A stretch of 64,000 bases of DNA from Paenibacillus endoradicis (GTDB taxonomy: Bacteria > Bacillota > Bacilli > Paenibacillales > Paenibacillaceae). The notes beneath the pieces are model-generated. The model saw only the letters and a list, made by a program, of their open reading frames with translations, ran no database searches and had not been told where the DNA came from. The stretch lies in contig NZ_JANQBB010000007.1 in the NCBI RefSeq assembly GCF_024721975.1, positions 310,001 through 374,000 on the forward strand. Direction: 5' to 3'. Within the stretch, counting starts at the first letter, position 1, and each line of letters starts with the position of its first letter. The position numbers were made by a program, and so were the translations under genes. Of the stretch, positions 38,564 through 47,777 are shown in pieces.

Positions 38564-38845
38564 GATATTTAATTTTATAAATACCTGCCATTAATTCAAA
38601 TGAAAAAGTAATAATAATGAAAGTTTAATATGAAAACCATTACTTAATTGGCTTATGTGAAGTAATCTGTTGTAAGTCATAAACTTTAATTACACCATAA
38701 TGTAAGGTAAGTTAACAATGTAATATTATCAAAAAAGTTTGCACTATATGCACACATTATTCTTCCCAAAATATAAATATAGGAGTATGATGTAACAAAC
38801 GACACAATCAGGTGGTCGAATTCTATTATAAGGGGCAGATCTATT

Positions 38846-40105
38846 ATGACAGTATCAGTTATTCAGGAAACTCTAAATCCATATGAGATTGCACAACAAC
38901 AAGTTGATGCAGCGGCAGCATTACTTAATTTGCCGGAGCATATTTCGAATGTATTGAAACGCCCTATGCGTGTTCTTACAGTTAACTTCCCAATTAAAAT
39001 GGATGATGGTTCTGTTCGTGTGTTTGAAGGATACCGTTCTCAACATAATGATGCAATTGGTCCTACTAAAGGTGGAATTCGCTTCCATCCAGATGTGACT
39101 TTGGACGAAGTAAAAGCACTTTCTATGTGGATGAGCTTTAAATGTGGTGTAGTTGGCCTTCCTTACGGTGGTGGTAAAGGTGGAGTTATTTGTAACCCAC
39201 GTGAGCATAGTAAAGGTGAACTAGAAAGAATTAGCCGTGGTTTCATGGAAGCAATTGCTGCTTTCGTTGGCCCACATAAAGATATCCCTGCTCCAGACGT
39301 TTACACTAACGCTCAAACTATGGGCTGGATGATGGATACTTACAGCAAACTTGCTGGTGTAAACTCTCCTGGTGTAATTACTGGTAAACCGCTTATTCTT
39401 GGTGGTTCTAAAGGTCGTAATGAAGCAACTGCTCAAGGTTGTGTATATACAATTCTTGCATCTCTTGAAGATATGGGTAAAACTGCTAGTGAAGCTACAG
39501 TTGCTATTCAAGGTTTCGGTAATGCTGGTCGTATTGCAGCTCGTCTTCTTGATGAAGCTGGTTGTAAAGTAGTAGCAGTAAGTGACTCTAAAGGTGGTAT
39601 CTACGATCCTAATGGACTAGATCTTGCTAAAGTTGGAGAACTTAAAGATAATGCTTCTATTCTAGATTATGGTAAAGAATTCCATATTTCTAATGAAGCT
39701 TTGCTTGAACTTGATGTAACTGTTCTTATCCCTGCAGCTCTTGAAAATGTAATTACTTCTGCAAATGCAGCAGCTATTAAAGCAACAATTGTAGCTGAAG
39801 CAGCTAATGGACCTACTACTCCTGAAGCAGACCGTGTTCTTACAGAAAAAGGAATTATTGTTATTCCTGACGTGCTTGCTAATGCAGGTGGCGTAACTGT
39901 TTCTTACTTCGAGTGGGTACAAAACTTGATGAATTATTACTGGAGCGAAGAAGAAGTACTTGAAAAACTAGAAGTAATTATGATTAACTCATATAAGGAA
40001 GTACGCGATCTAGCGAAAGAGTACAATGTAAACCTTCGTAAAGCTGCATACATGATCGCAATTAAACGCATCTCTGCTGCAATGGAAGCAAGAGGCTGGG
40101 TTTAA
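38846..40105 (+). CDS. NAD-dependent glutamate dehydrogenase (RocG/GudB type)
   Basis: Converts glutamate to 2-oxoglutarate and ammonia in the cytoplasm. 419 aa, the usual size of the hexameric small enzyme. The active-site region reads GPTKGGIRFHP and LPYGGGKGG, with the catalytic Asp in PAPDVYTNAQTM; the NAD fold carries VAIQGFGNAGRIAARLL. AAGGGGCAG precedes the ATG by a short spacer. I cannot separate RocG from GudB by sequence. It is followed after 44 bp by the diaminopimelate dehydrogenase gene, another amino-acid dehydrogenase. Confidence 0.95.
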   Translation: MTVSVIQETLNPYEIAQQQVDAAAALLNLPEHISNVLKRPMRVLTVNFPIKMDDGSVRVFEGYRSQHNDAIGPTKGGIRFHPDVTLDEVKALSMWMSFKCGVVGLPYGGGKGGVICNPREHSKGELERISRGFMEAIAAFVGPHKDIPAPDVYTNAQTMGWMMDTYSKLAGVNSPGVITGKPLILGGSKGRNEATAQGCVYTILASLEDMGKTASEATVAIQGFGNAGRIAARLLDEAGCKVVAVSDSKGGIYDPNGLDLAKVGELKDNASILDYGKEFHISNEALLELDVTVLIPAALENVITSANAAAIKATIVAEAANGPTTPEADRVLTEKGIIVIPDVLANAGGVTVSYFEWVQNLMNYYWSEEEVLEKLEVIMINSYKEVRDLAKEYNVNLRKAAYMIAIKRISAAMEARGWV

Positions 40106-40149
40106 GCTTCTAGAATCAAACTTTAAATTAAGAAAGGTGAGTTTTCAAT

Positions 40150-41127
40150 ATGACTAAGCGGATTCGCGTTGGAATCGTAGGATACGGCAATCTTGGCCGT
40201 GGAGTTGAATTATCCATCGCGCAAAATCCGGATATGCAAGTGGATGCAATTTTCACTCGAAGAGATCCTGCAACTATTTCTTCTAACACAAAAGCATATT
40301 CGATCGAGGATGCAACAAACTTTGTAAATGACATTGATGTCATGATTCTATGTGGAGGTTCTGCTACAGATCTTCCTGAACAAGGACCGCAATTTGCGAA
40401 AATGTTCAACGTAGTTGACAGCTTTGACACTCATGCTAAAATTCCAGCTTACTTCGATGAAGTAAATGCTTCTGCTATTGAAGGTGGTAAAGTAGCCGTT
40501 ATTTCAACAGGCTGGGACCCAGGTCTATTCTCTTTGAACAGATTATTGTTTGAATCCATCTTACCTGTAGGTAATGGATATACTTTCTGGGGTAAAGGGG
40601 TAAGCCAAGGTCACTCTGATGCGATTCGTCGTGTTGCTGGCGTGAAAAACGGTAAACAATACACTATTCCAGTTGAAGATGCGGTACAACGTGTACGTAA
40701 CGGGGAAAACCCTGAGTTTTCCACTCGTGAAAAACATCTTCGTGAATGCTATGTAGTGGCTGAAGAAGGTGCGGATCTTGAGCGCATCAGAGAAGAAATA
40801 GTTTCTATGCCTAACTACTTCTCAGATTATGATACAATCGTTAACTTTATCTCTGAAGAAGAATTAGAAGCTAATCACTCTGCTATGCCTCATGGTGGAC
40901 TTGTACTGAGAAGTGGTACAACTGGTGAAAATACTACGCAAATTATGGAGTTTGGTTTGAATTTGGAGAGTAATCCAGAATTCACTTCAAGCGTTCTAGT
41001 TGCTTACGCACGTGCAGCTTACAAGCTTGCAAATGAAGGACAAAAAGGTGCTAAGACAGTATTCGATATTCCTTTCGGTTACTTGTCTCCGAAATCAGCT
41101 GCCGAACTTCGTAAAGAATTATTGTAA
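40150..41127 (+). CDS. ddh: meso-Diaminopimelate D-dehydrogenase
   Basis: NADPH-dependent reductive amination of tetrahydrodipicolinate directly to meso-diaminopimelate (EC 1.4.1.16), a one-step branch to lysine and peptidoglycan. 325 aa. The Rossmann start is RVGIVGYGNLGRGVELSI; CGGSATDLPEQGPQ, STGWDPGLFSLNRLL and GKGVSQGHSDAIRRVAGVK are diagnostic of Ddh. AGAAAGGTGAG lies before the ATG. It directly follows the glutamate dehydrogenase gene and probably shares its transcript. A terminator follows. Confidence 0.95.
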   Translation: MTKRIRVGIVGYGNLGRGVELSIAQNPDMQVDAIFTRRDPATISSNTKAYSIEDATNFVNDIDVMILCGGSATDLPEQGPQFAKMFNVVDSFDTHAKIPAYFDEVNASAIEGGKVAVISTGWDPGLFSLNRLLFESILPVGNGYTFWGKGVSQGHSDAIRRVAGVKNGKQYTIPVEDAVQRVRNGENPEFSTREKHLRECYVVAEEGADLERIREEIVSMPNYFSDYDTIVNFISEEELEANHSAMPHGGLVLRSGTTGENTTQIMEFGLNLESNPEFTSSVLVAYARAAYKLANEGQKGAKTVFDIPFGYLSPKSAAELRKELL

Positions 41128-41133
41128 TGAGAC

Positions 41134-41172
41134 TGGTCATGATACTGCAGGGTAATCATGACCATGTTTTTA
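41134..41172 (+). terminator. Terminator after ddh
   Basis: TGGTCATGAT and ATCATGACCA form a perfect 10-base stem, followed by TGTTTTT. The rest of the gap to deoC shows no clear element. Confidence 0.8.
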
Positions 41173-41331
41173 CAGAGGGTTTGTACTATCTGTATAGTTA
41201 TTTGCATTCGCTTATGTCGTATTGAGAATTAATCTTATAAAGTTATATAAATAATACTTCTGGAATAGCTATTTCATTTCATTAACGTTACAATAATGGC
41301 TATGAAATATCGATGACAGGAGTGGCTAACG

Positions 41332-42012
41332 ATGAACGGAAATCAACTAGCATCTTATATTGATCATACATTGCTCAAAGCTGATGCTACTGAGCAAAAT
41401 ATAATTCAATTATGTACAGAAGCGAAACAATATCATTTTGCAACAGTATGTATACATCCCTGCTGGGTAAAGCTTGCAGCAGAGCAATTACAAGATGAAC
41501 GTGATGTAGGTATTACAACGGTAATAGGATTTCCACTGGGAGCAAATGCATCATCAATTAAGGCGTTAGAAGCACAGCAGGCTGTAGCGGATGGCGCGAC
41601 TGAAGTTGATATGGTACTCAATGTCGGTTACTTAAAAAGTAGGTTTTTAAGTGCAGTCAAATCGGATATTGAGGCAGTTGTAAATGCCTCGGGTACTTCT
41701 GCAATTGTGAAGGTAATTCTAGAAACGAGTTTGCTTACGAATGAAGAAATTGTGATTGCATGTCAGCTTGCTGTAGAAGCAGGTGCGCAATATGTGAAGA
41801 CTTCTACTGGTTTCAGCTCAGGAGGTGCAACGACGGAGCATATTGCTCTAATGAGGCATACTGTAGGTGAGCGGGTAGGGGTAAAAGCTTCAGGTGGTAT
41901 TCGTGATTACGATACAACAGTAGCAATGATAAAAGCAGGAGCATCTCGAATTGGTGCTAGTGCAGGCATAACTATTGTGAACAAAGCGGAATCTGCTGCT
42001 AGTGATTACTAG
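41332..42012 (+). CDS. deoC: Deoxyribose-phosphate aldolase
   Basis: Cleaves 2-deoxyribose-5-phosphate into glyceraldehyde-3-phosphate and acetaldehyde. A class I aldolase of 226 aa. The Schiff-base Lys is K156 in [14 protein letters not shown], the proton-relay Lys is K185 in [11 protein letters not shown], and [10 protein letters not shown] is the family start. ACAGGAGTGG lies before the ATG. It stands alone, not with other deoxynucleoside genes, and is followed by a strong bidirectional terminator. Confidence 0.96.
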   Translation: MNGNQLASYIDHTLLKADATEQNIIQLCTEAKQYHFATVCIHPCWVKLAAEQLQDERDVGITTVIGFPLGANASSIKALEAQQAVADGATEVDMVLNVGYLKSRFLSAVKSDIEAVVNASGTSAIVKVILETSLLTNEEIVIACQLAVEAGAQYVKTSTGFSSGGATTEHIALMRHTVGERVGVKASGGIRDYDTTVAMIKAGASRIGASAGITIVNKAESAASDY

Positions 42013-42020
42013 TGTAAATG

Positions 42021-42072
42021 AAAAGGCTAATCCCTTAATTATCTTACGATAACTAAGGGATTAGCCTTTTTT
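42021..42072. terminator. Bidirectional terminator between deoC and the GH2 gene
   Basis: AAAAGGCTAATCCCTTA and TAAGGGATTAGCCTTTT form a 17-base stem with T-runs on both strands, between two convergent genes. Confidence 0.92.
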
Positions 42073-42082
42073 GTGTTTATAT

Positions 42083-44842
42083 TTACTTAGTCCTGATCGA
42101 TACAGCCCCATTTACACCTGGACTGTACATTTCTTTGTTGATAGCTAGTAATACTGTAATAGTAATCGTCTCATTGTCTAAAGGTAAACGAAGTGGTACT
42201 TCCAAATCCATTGACCATGGGAAATCTTGTTTAAGGACAAGTTTTTCATTGATATAGATTTCGGCGTTCCCACAGATAGAATGGAACCATAAATAAGGAT
42301 CTTGCTCATGTTGAACAAAGGACATTGGAATACGATTGCGATAAATAACATAGCCGTCTATTCCTTTTAATGTTTCTCTTGCCCCGAAGCTTACATCAAC
42401 CTTTTCCCAGCTGTTCATATCAGTACTCTCTATTTCCATGTTAGGGTCAGGACGGTGCGCATATGGTGTTTGAGAGACGGTCCATTCGTTAATATATCGT
42501 TCACTTACGGATGGTATATGAGAATACTCATCAGTAGCAACGATAGGAATAGGAAGCAGTAATGTTTCTAATCCATCACTTTCAAATTGTAATGAAATTG
42601 GTGTAGTGCCAGCTGTGCTTTGAACAATTAATTGCATACAACCGTTAAACAGATAACGCTCATTACTAATATCGGATTCGTGACTGTTTGGATTACCATT
42701 ACCTGAGCCTAATATTTTGCCATCACCTTGAATAGAGAAGGAGAGTAGACGATTGTCAGTTGGAACGAAATTATTGTCTTTATCTACCGCATAAATATTA
42801 ACGACTGTAGCGTCTTTACCATTGCTAAGGAGCTCTTGCTTTTGTAGCTCGGCTTTAAGAGTTACAGCTTCCCCTGTAGTTTTCACTTCAGTTACTTTAA
42901 CAACCTGCTGATTGCGATATCCCTCGGCCCTTAGAACGCCTGGTTCATAAGGAACTTCCCACATCAATTGTTCGTAAATATCTACCGCTTGACGGCTTAC
43001 TAATTTACCATTGATATATAGAGCAACCTCATCGCAATTAGTATGAGCCATTACTTCTATCGGTTGTCCTTCTTTACCTTGCCAGTTCCAATGAGGGAGA
43101 ATATGCAAAATTGGCTCGTCTAACCAAAATGCTTGATACAAGTAATAGGCATCTTTAGGGAAGCCGCAAGTATCCATAATACCAAAGTGTGTACTTACGC
43201 TTGGCCATTCATAAGGAGTTGGTTCTCCGCGATAATCGAAGCCAGTCCAGACGAAAGTACCCATAACGTAATCTCTGGTATTGATCGTTTTCCAAGATTC
43301 GCGGACAGTGTTACCCCAGTTTGCTCGTTCACGATCATAGCTGTCAAACTCTTGCTTTGAAGTATCACTTTCATAGCAGTTACGAGTTGAAAAGGCACTA
43401 ACCGTTTCTGAACCGATCATTGGTTGCTTCGGATGCTTCTCTTTGAATTTATCGTAAGCGCCATTCATATAGTTAAAGCCTGTAATATCTGAAATATCTG
43501 CTACGCCATGATCCTCCATTACACCGCCATGCATAGCTCCTAGTACAGGACGAGTTGGATCTAATTGTTGTACAGCTTTCTTCATGCGCTGGAACATTTT
43601 TCTACCGATAGGTGTTCCTTGAAGCGGCTCCTCATTAAATAAACTATAGAAAATAACGGATGGATGGTTACGATCTCTAGTAACCATATTTTCGACTTGT
43701 AGTATTCCTTCACGAGAACTATCAAAATTTCTATTCTCATCCATTACGAGCATTCCTAAGCGGTCACAAACCTCTAATAATTCTGGAGTTGGATTGTGAT
43801 GTGCACAACGATATGCATTACTACCCATATCCTTTAAGCGCTTAATACGATACTCCTGAAGAGCATCTGGTAAAGCTACTCCAACCCCAGCATGATCCTG
43901 ATGATTGCAAGTTCCTTTTAACTTTAGCTGGCGTTCATTGAGATAGAAGCCCTTATCTGGACAAATGCGAATCGTACGATAACCAAAAGTCGTCTTTACA
44001 CGATCGATAATCTGACCATTATATTCGATAATTGAGTGTAGTTCGTATAAATGTGGAGCATCTACATCCCAAAGTGCAGGAACTTGAACAGGGATTTGTG
44101 TATTAATAGATTTTGCTTCTCCAGCTTCTAGTATATCTGAATAGCTATCCTCAGCTACTAACAGCTTTTTATCATTATAGATTTGAGAAATAAGCTTGTA
44201 TTCTTTACGCCCCGTAGCCTCGTTACTGAGCTTTGTCTCAATATGTGTATGCCACTGCTTTTCGTCTTGTTTTTCTGGGCGAACCCATACACCACGATGA
44301 TCAATATGTAATGGAGCTGTTTTCGTTAGCCACACATGGCGATAAATACCTGCACCCTCATACCACCAGCCTTCTGAAATAGAAGCATCCACTTTCACAA
44401 CTAGTAGGTTCGGACGATCACCATAGAAAGCTCGATCAGTAATATCTACCGCGAAACTTGTATATCCACAGTAGTTTCTTTCTAATATACTACCATTCAA
44501 GTAAATCGTAGCATGAGTAGCAATACCATCAAATTCGAGTAAAAGCTGTTTTCCTTCATCTTCAGTTGAAAGTTTGAATTTTTTACGATACCAGCCTGTA
44601 CCTCTTTGCTTATATCCAAAGTCAGCAATACCGTGCTCACGGTCAAAGGGCAATTGATAGGACCAATCATGAGGTAGTTGCACAGTATCCCATGCATTAT
44701 CATTCCATTCAATGCTAGCTGCACCTTTTAATCCACCTGCTTTTGCATTTCCATATATCGCATCATGAGATGTTTCATCATCACGTTGTAGTTCTCCTAA
44801 ATGGAAAAGCCAATCCTTATCCATACTTAATCTTTCACGCAT
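42083..44842 (-). CDS. GH2 glycoside hydrolase (beta-galactosidase-like)
   Basis: A retaining exo-glycosidase of 919 aa without a signal peptide, so cytoplasmic. Order: sugar-binding jelly-roll domain (about 10-180, with LPHDWSYQLPFDREHG), immunoglobulin-like domain, TIM barrel (about 285-590), then C-terminal Ig-like domains (DUF4982-like and later). The acid/base is E404 in SLFNEEP and the nucleophile E479 in MIGSETVSAF. The start at 44842 is set by GAGAGG upstream; in-frame ATGs further out are less well placed. It diverges from an AraC regulator and belongs to the second sugar cluster. GH2 also includes beta-glucuronidases and beta-mannosidases; galactosidase is only the most frequent option. 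Confidence 0.88.
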   Translation of the reverse strand: MRERLSMDKDWLFHLGELQRDDETSHDAIYGNAKAGGLKGAASIEWNDNAWDTVQLPHDWSYQLPFDREHGIADFGYKQRGTGWYRKKFKLSTEDEGKQLLLEFDGIATHATIYLNGSILERNYCGYTSFAVDITDRAFYGDRPNLLVVKVDASISEGWWYEGAGIYRHVWLTKTAPLHIDHRGVWVRPEKQDEKQWHTHIETKLSNEATGRKEYKLISQIYNDKKLLVAEDSYSDILEAGEAKSINTQIPVQVPALWDVDAPHLYELHSIIEYNGQIIDRVKTTFGYRTIRICPDKGFYLNERQLKLKGTCNHQDHAGVGVALPDALQEYRIKRLKDMGSNAYRCAHHNPTPELLEVCDRLGMLVMDENRNFDSSREGILQVENMVTRDRNHPSVIFYSLFNEEPLQGTPIGRKMFQRMKKAVQQLDPTRPVLGAMHGGVMEDHGVADISDITGFNYMNGAYDKFKEKHPKQPMIGSETVSAFSTRNCYESDTSKQEFDSYDRERANWGNTVRESWKTINTRDYVMGTFVWTGFDYRGEPTPYEWPSVSTHFGIMDTCGFPKDAYYLYQAFWLDEPILHILPHWNWQGKEGQPIEVMAHTNCDEVALYINGKLVSRQAVDIYEQLMWEVPYEPGVLRAEGYRNQQVVKVTEVKTTGEAVTLKAELQKQELLSNGKDATVVNIYAVDKDNNFVPTDNRLLSFSIQGDGKILGSGNGNPNSHESDISNERYLFNGCMQLIVQSTAGTTPISLQFESDGLETLLLPIPIVATDEYSHIPSVSERYINEWTVSQTPYAHRPDPNMEIESTDMNSWEKVDVSFGARETLKGIDGYVIYRNRIPMSFVQHEQDPYLWFHSICGNAEIYINEKLVLKQDFPWSMDLEVPLRLPLDNETITITVLLAINKEMYSPGVNGAVSIRTK

Positions 44843-44890
44843 AACAATCATCCTCTCAAAAAAATATAGTTTCATTGTAAGAAAAATAAA

Positions 44891-44907
44891 GTGTTAATCG
44901 TTAGCAC
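44891..44907. promoter_or_regulatory. Palindromic operator upstream of the GH2 gene
   Basis: GTGTTAATCGTTAGCAC (minus strand GTGCTAACGATTAACAC) has 7-base arms matching at 6 positions around a 3-base centre, 49 bases before the GH2 start. The shape resembles a LacI-family operator. A second inverted pair AATAATAAT/ATTATTATT lies at 44986-45007 in the same divergent region, but is simple AT sequence. Confidence 0.5.
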
Positions 44908-45092
44908 AAAAGCGGATATAAAATAGTACAAAATGAATATGGTGAGTAAAAATGAGTTGCGATGAAGCAGTATATCAACAATATTAATAATAATTCCTAT
45001 TATTATTAGGCTGTTCAATAGATGACTCAATGTATATGCTATAAATATAAATAAGTATAATCATATAAAATGAAGATTTAAGGAGAATAGCT

Positions 45093-45947
45093 ATGCTTCC
45101 TTTTCGTTTGTTTCAGAATCATTCCAATCAGAGTTATCCTTTATCTTTATACAGTTGTGGGTTACATGAGCAAACTTATCAGAATCGTCCTATTGGTTAT
45201 CCGACGCTACAATGCTTTATAAATTATGAAGGAGCAGGTGTATTTCATTTTGCTGGACAACAAAGTGTTGTTTTGGAGGCGGGGCAAGCTTTACTTGTTC
45301 CAGGAAAGCTAGCTCATGAGTATTACCCTGAGCAGGATAGCACATGGATAGTAGGGTATATGGGTATAAATGGATATTTAGTGGAGTCAATAATTAGTTC
45401 TAGTGGGATTCCGATACTATCACCAATACTAATGGACAATAATCAATTACAAGAATCAAGTAATATACTTTACAAAATGTGGCATAGTCATTATGATGAT
45501 GAACAGAATGCTAATCGTTATATTTCTGTACAGCTGTACGAATATCTCATTGTACTGTCTAATATTGTTGCAAAGAAAGAGAACTCCTCTTCTATCGTTC
45601 ATTCAACACCATCAACACATGCCTTACAACGAGCAGTTCATCTAATGCAGCAGCATTACAATGAAAACATAAGAATTGCAAATATTGCTTATGCTGTTGG
45701 GTATTCAGTGCAACACTTTCAACGTCTCTTTAGAGAAATGTATGGTGTAAATCCACTTACTTATTTGCAAAGATTACGATTGGAGCAGGCCATATTATTA
45801 CTCGAATCGAAGGAGAATAATCATTTAACGATTCAAGAAATTTCAAATCTAGTAGGTATGGATACTAATTATTTTATACGTTTATTCAAGAGAGAGCACG
45901 GGATTACTCCAGCTCAATACAGACTGCGGTACCATCAATATAGCTAG
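45093..45947 (+). CDS. AraC family regulator with cupin sensor domain
   Basis: A one-component sugar-responsive activator, 284 aa. The N-terminal cupin-like AraC-binding domain covers about residues 20-140 (VVLEAGQALLVPGKLAHEYYP), and two helix-turn-helix motifs lie at the C-terminus from about 185 (IRIANIAYAVGYSVQHFQRLF and IQEISNLVGMDTNYFIRLF). AAGGAGAATAGCT precedes the ATG. It is divergent from the GH2 gene and upstream of a sensor kinase/regulator pair, so the cluster has two layers of control; the GH2 gene is its most likely target. Confidence 0.92.
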   Translation: MLPFRLFQNHSNQSYPLSLYSCGLHEQTYQNRPIGYPTLQCFINYEGAGVFHFAGQQSVVLEAGQALLVPGKLAHEYYPEQDSTWIVGYMGINGYLVESIISSSGIPILSPILMDNNQLQESSNILYKMWHSHYDDEQNANRYISVQLYEYLIVLSNIVAKKENSSSIVHSTPSTHALQRAVHLMQQHYNENIRIANIAYAVGYSVQHFQRLFREMYGVNPLTYLQRLRLEQAILLLESKENNHLTIQEISNLVGMDTNYFIRLFKREHGITPAQYRLRYHQYS

Positions 45948-46002
45948 ATGATACAAATGTTAAGTGATAAGATGCTAATAACTTAGGTGAGGGTGCAGCA
46001 GG

Positions 46003-47763
46003 ATGAGGCAAAAGTTTGGGCTGAATAGTATCATCGTGAAGATGATTGTTATTTATTCAATTCCTTTTATTCTATTTTCATTAGTATTAATTCGACTGAA
46101 TCATAATTCGACGGAACGAATACAGAATGAATTTATTACACAGATGGAGTTTACCTTTAATCAGGCTAGCGATGAATTAGAAACCAAGTTAGCTGTTCCT
46201 TATGACTTGAATGATGTGGTCGTGAAAAATATTAAGTTACTAGAATTTATGGATGATCCGTACCTTGACGATCAATCTGAATTTTTAAGTTATTATTTGG
46301 ACGGGATCGTACCTATTGTAAAATATGCTACAGCATTTACCGAATCGGATGACTACACGATAAGAGTGTTTATGAAAAATGAAAATATACCTGAGTCATG
46401 GCCTTACTTTCTTCATCTTAGGCAGCAGGAACAACATCCTAGTATACAAAGTTTTTTGAACGATGAGACAAAGTCTTACATATGGCTAGCTCCAGATGAA
46501 GTTCCCAATTCACCAAGTCAGTTGAGCATGAATCGTAATGTCTACACGCTAGTTAGCAAATTATATTCATCTACCAGAAACCTATTAGGAATTGTGACGA
46601 TAATGATTGCGGAAGATTATTTACTTCAATCTAATGATCATGTGAATGAAAATGAAAACGTTCAGTTTTTATTAAACGATACAGGCATCATTCATGCAAC
46701 GACAAGCGTGAATAATGAAGAGCAATTTTCTATTATAGCGCCGCATCTGAAAGATGAACAAGGACATTTTATTGATGATCAGCATCTATATTTTTATAAG
46801 CAATTGAAAGAGCTCGATCAATATTTTGTGTTAAAGTCATCACTTCATCAGTTGAACACTTCGACTAAAAATAGTGTTGTGAATCAAGTACTGATTATGC
46901 TCGCAAGCTTAATATTGTTAATTATAACTTGCTTAGTTATGGTTAAGATGATTTTCTTAAGACTTAATCGGATGATCTCTGTTATGAAAAAGGTAATGTC
47001 TGGAGATATTAATAGGCGCATTCCCGATACAAATCGTGATGAATTAGGTCAGATCGCACAAGATTTTAATAACTTAATCGATATGAATAATGAACTTATA
47101 CATAATGTAGTTATGAAGGAACGTCTAAGAAAAGAAGCGCAAATTCAAGCATTGCAGTATCAAATCAATCCTCATTTTATATACAATACACTTGATATTT
47201 TTCGAATGCGCTTTATTAAAGAGAAAATGTTCGACATTGCTGATTCGCTTGCAGATTTCGGGAAAATATTGAGATATAACTTAAGTGAGCAAACGCATCA
47301 ATCTACATTAGGTGAAGAGATTGAGCTTATTAAAAAATATATGAGTTTGCAAAAAATTAGTACAAGCCAACGTATTTCACTGCAGGTAAAGATGGACGAT
47401 ACATTGAAGACCTACCCAGTAATCAAGTTTCTATTACAGCCAATTGTTGAGAATAGTATTAAGTATGGCAAGCTTAAGGCTCAAGAACAATTGGAAGTAA
47501 ATATTACAATAGAGATTCAAAAACATGAGTTATGGATTCAAGTTGAGGATAATGGTAATGGGATGTCAGAGCAAAAACTAGAGGCGCTGAACCAACAATT
47601 CCAATTACCACTTCAGCCAGAAGGTGTTAAGAGAAGTAGTTCTATTGGATTGCAAAATATTAATAGTCGCCTACGTCTTTATTATGGGGATGTCTATTAT
47701 TTGACAGTACAGAGCAAACAGCATGAGTATACGAAGATATTAATAAAAATTCCCTACGAGTGA
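46003..47763 (+). CDS. YesM-type membrane sensor histidine kinase
   Basis: The membrane sensor of the second sugar cluster, 586 aa. Helix 1 lies at about residues 10-30, the extracellular sensor to about 290, helix 2 at about 298-322, HAMP (RDELGQIAQDFNNL) next, then the His box QINPHFIYNTLDIFRM and an ATPase domain with VENSIKYG and EDNGNGM. It is a paralogue in layout of the kinase at 6363. The start ATG has GGTGAGGGTG upstream. The regulator follows immediately, 14 bp after the stop. Confidence 0.92.
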   Translation: MRQKFGLNSIIVKMIVIYSIPFILFSLVLIRLNHNSTERIQNEFITQMEFTFNQASDELETKLAVPYDLNDVVVKNIKLLEFMDDPYLDDQSEFLSYYLDGIVPIVKYATAFTESDDYTIRVFMKNENIPESWPYFLHLRQQEQHPSIQSFLNDETKSYIWLAPDEVPNSPSQLSMNRNVYTLVSKLYSSTRNLLGIVTIMIAEDYLLQSNDHVNENENVQFLLNDTGIIHATTSVNNEEQFSIIAPHLKDEQGHFIDDQHLYFYKQLKELDQYFVLKSSLHQLNTSTKNSVVNQVLIMLASLILLIITCLVMVKMIFLRLNRMISVMKKVMSGDINRRIPDTNRDELGQIAQDFNNLIDMNNELIHNVVMKERLRKEAQIQALQYQINPHFIYNTLDIFRMRFIKEKMFDIADSLADFGKILRYNLSEQTHQSTLGEEIELIKKYMSLQKISTSQRISLQVKMDDTLKTYPVIKFLLQPIVENSIKYGKLKAQEQLEVNITIEIQKHELWIQVEDNGNGMSEQKLEALNQQFQLPLQPEGVKRSSSIGLQNINSRLRLYYGDVYYLTVQSKQHEYTKILIKIPYE

Positions 47764-47777
47764 AAGGAATTACAACA

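Noticed and set aside
44986..45007. AATAATAAT/ATTATTATT inverted pair as an operator
   Set aside because: It is simple-sequence AT DNA, expected by chance in this base composition; the palindrome at 44891 is a better candidate.
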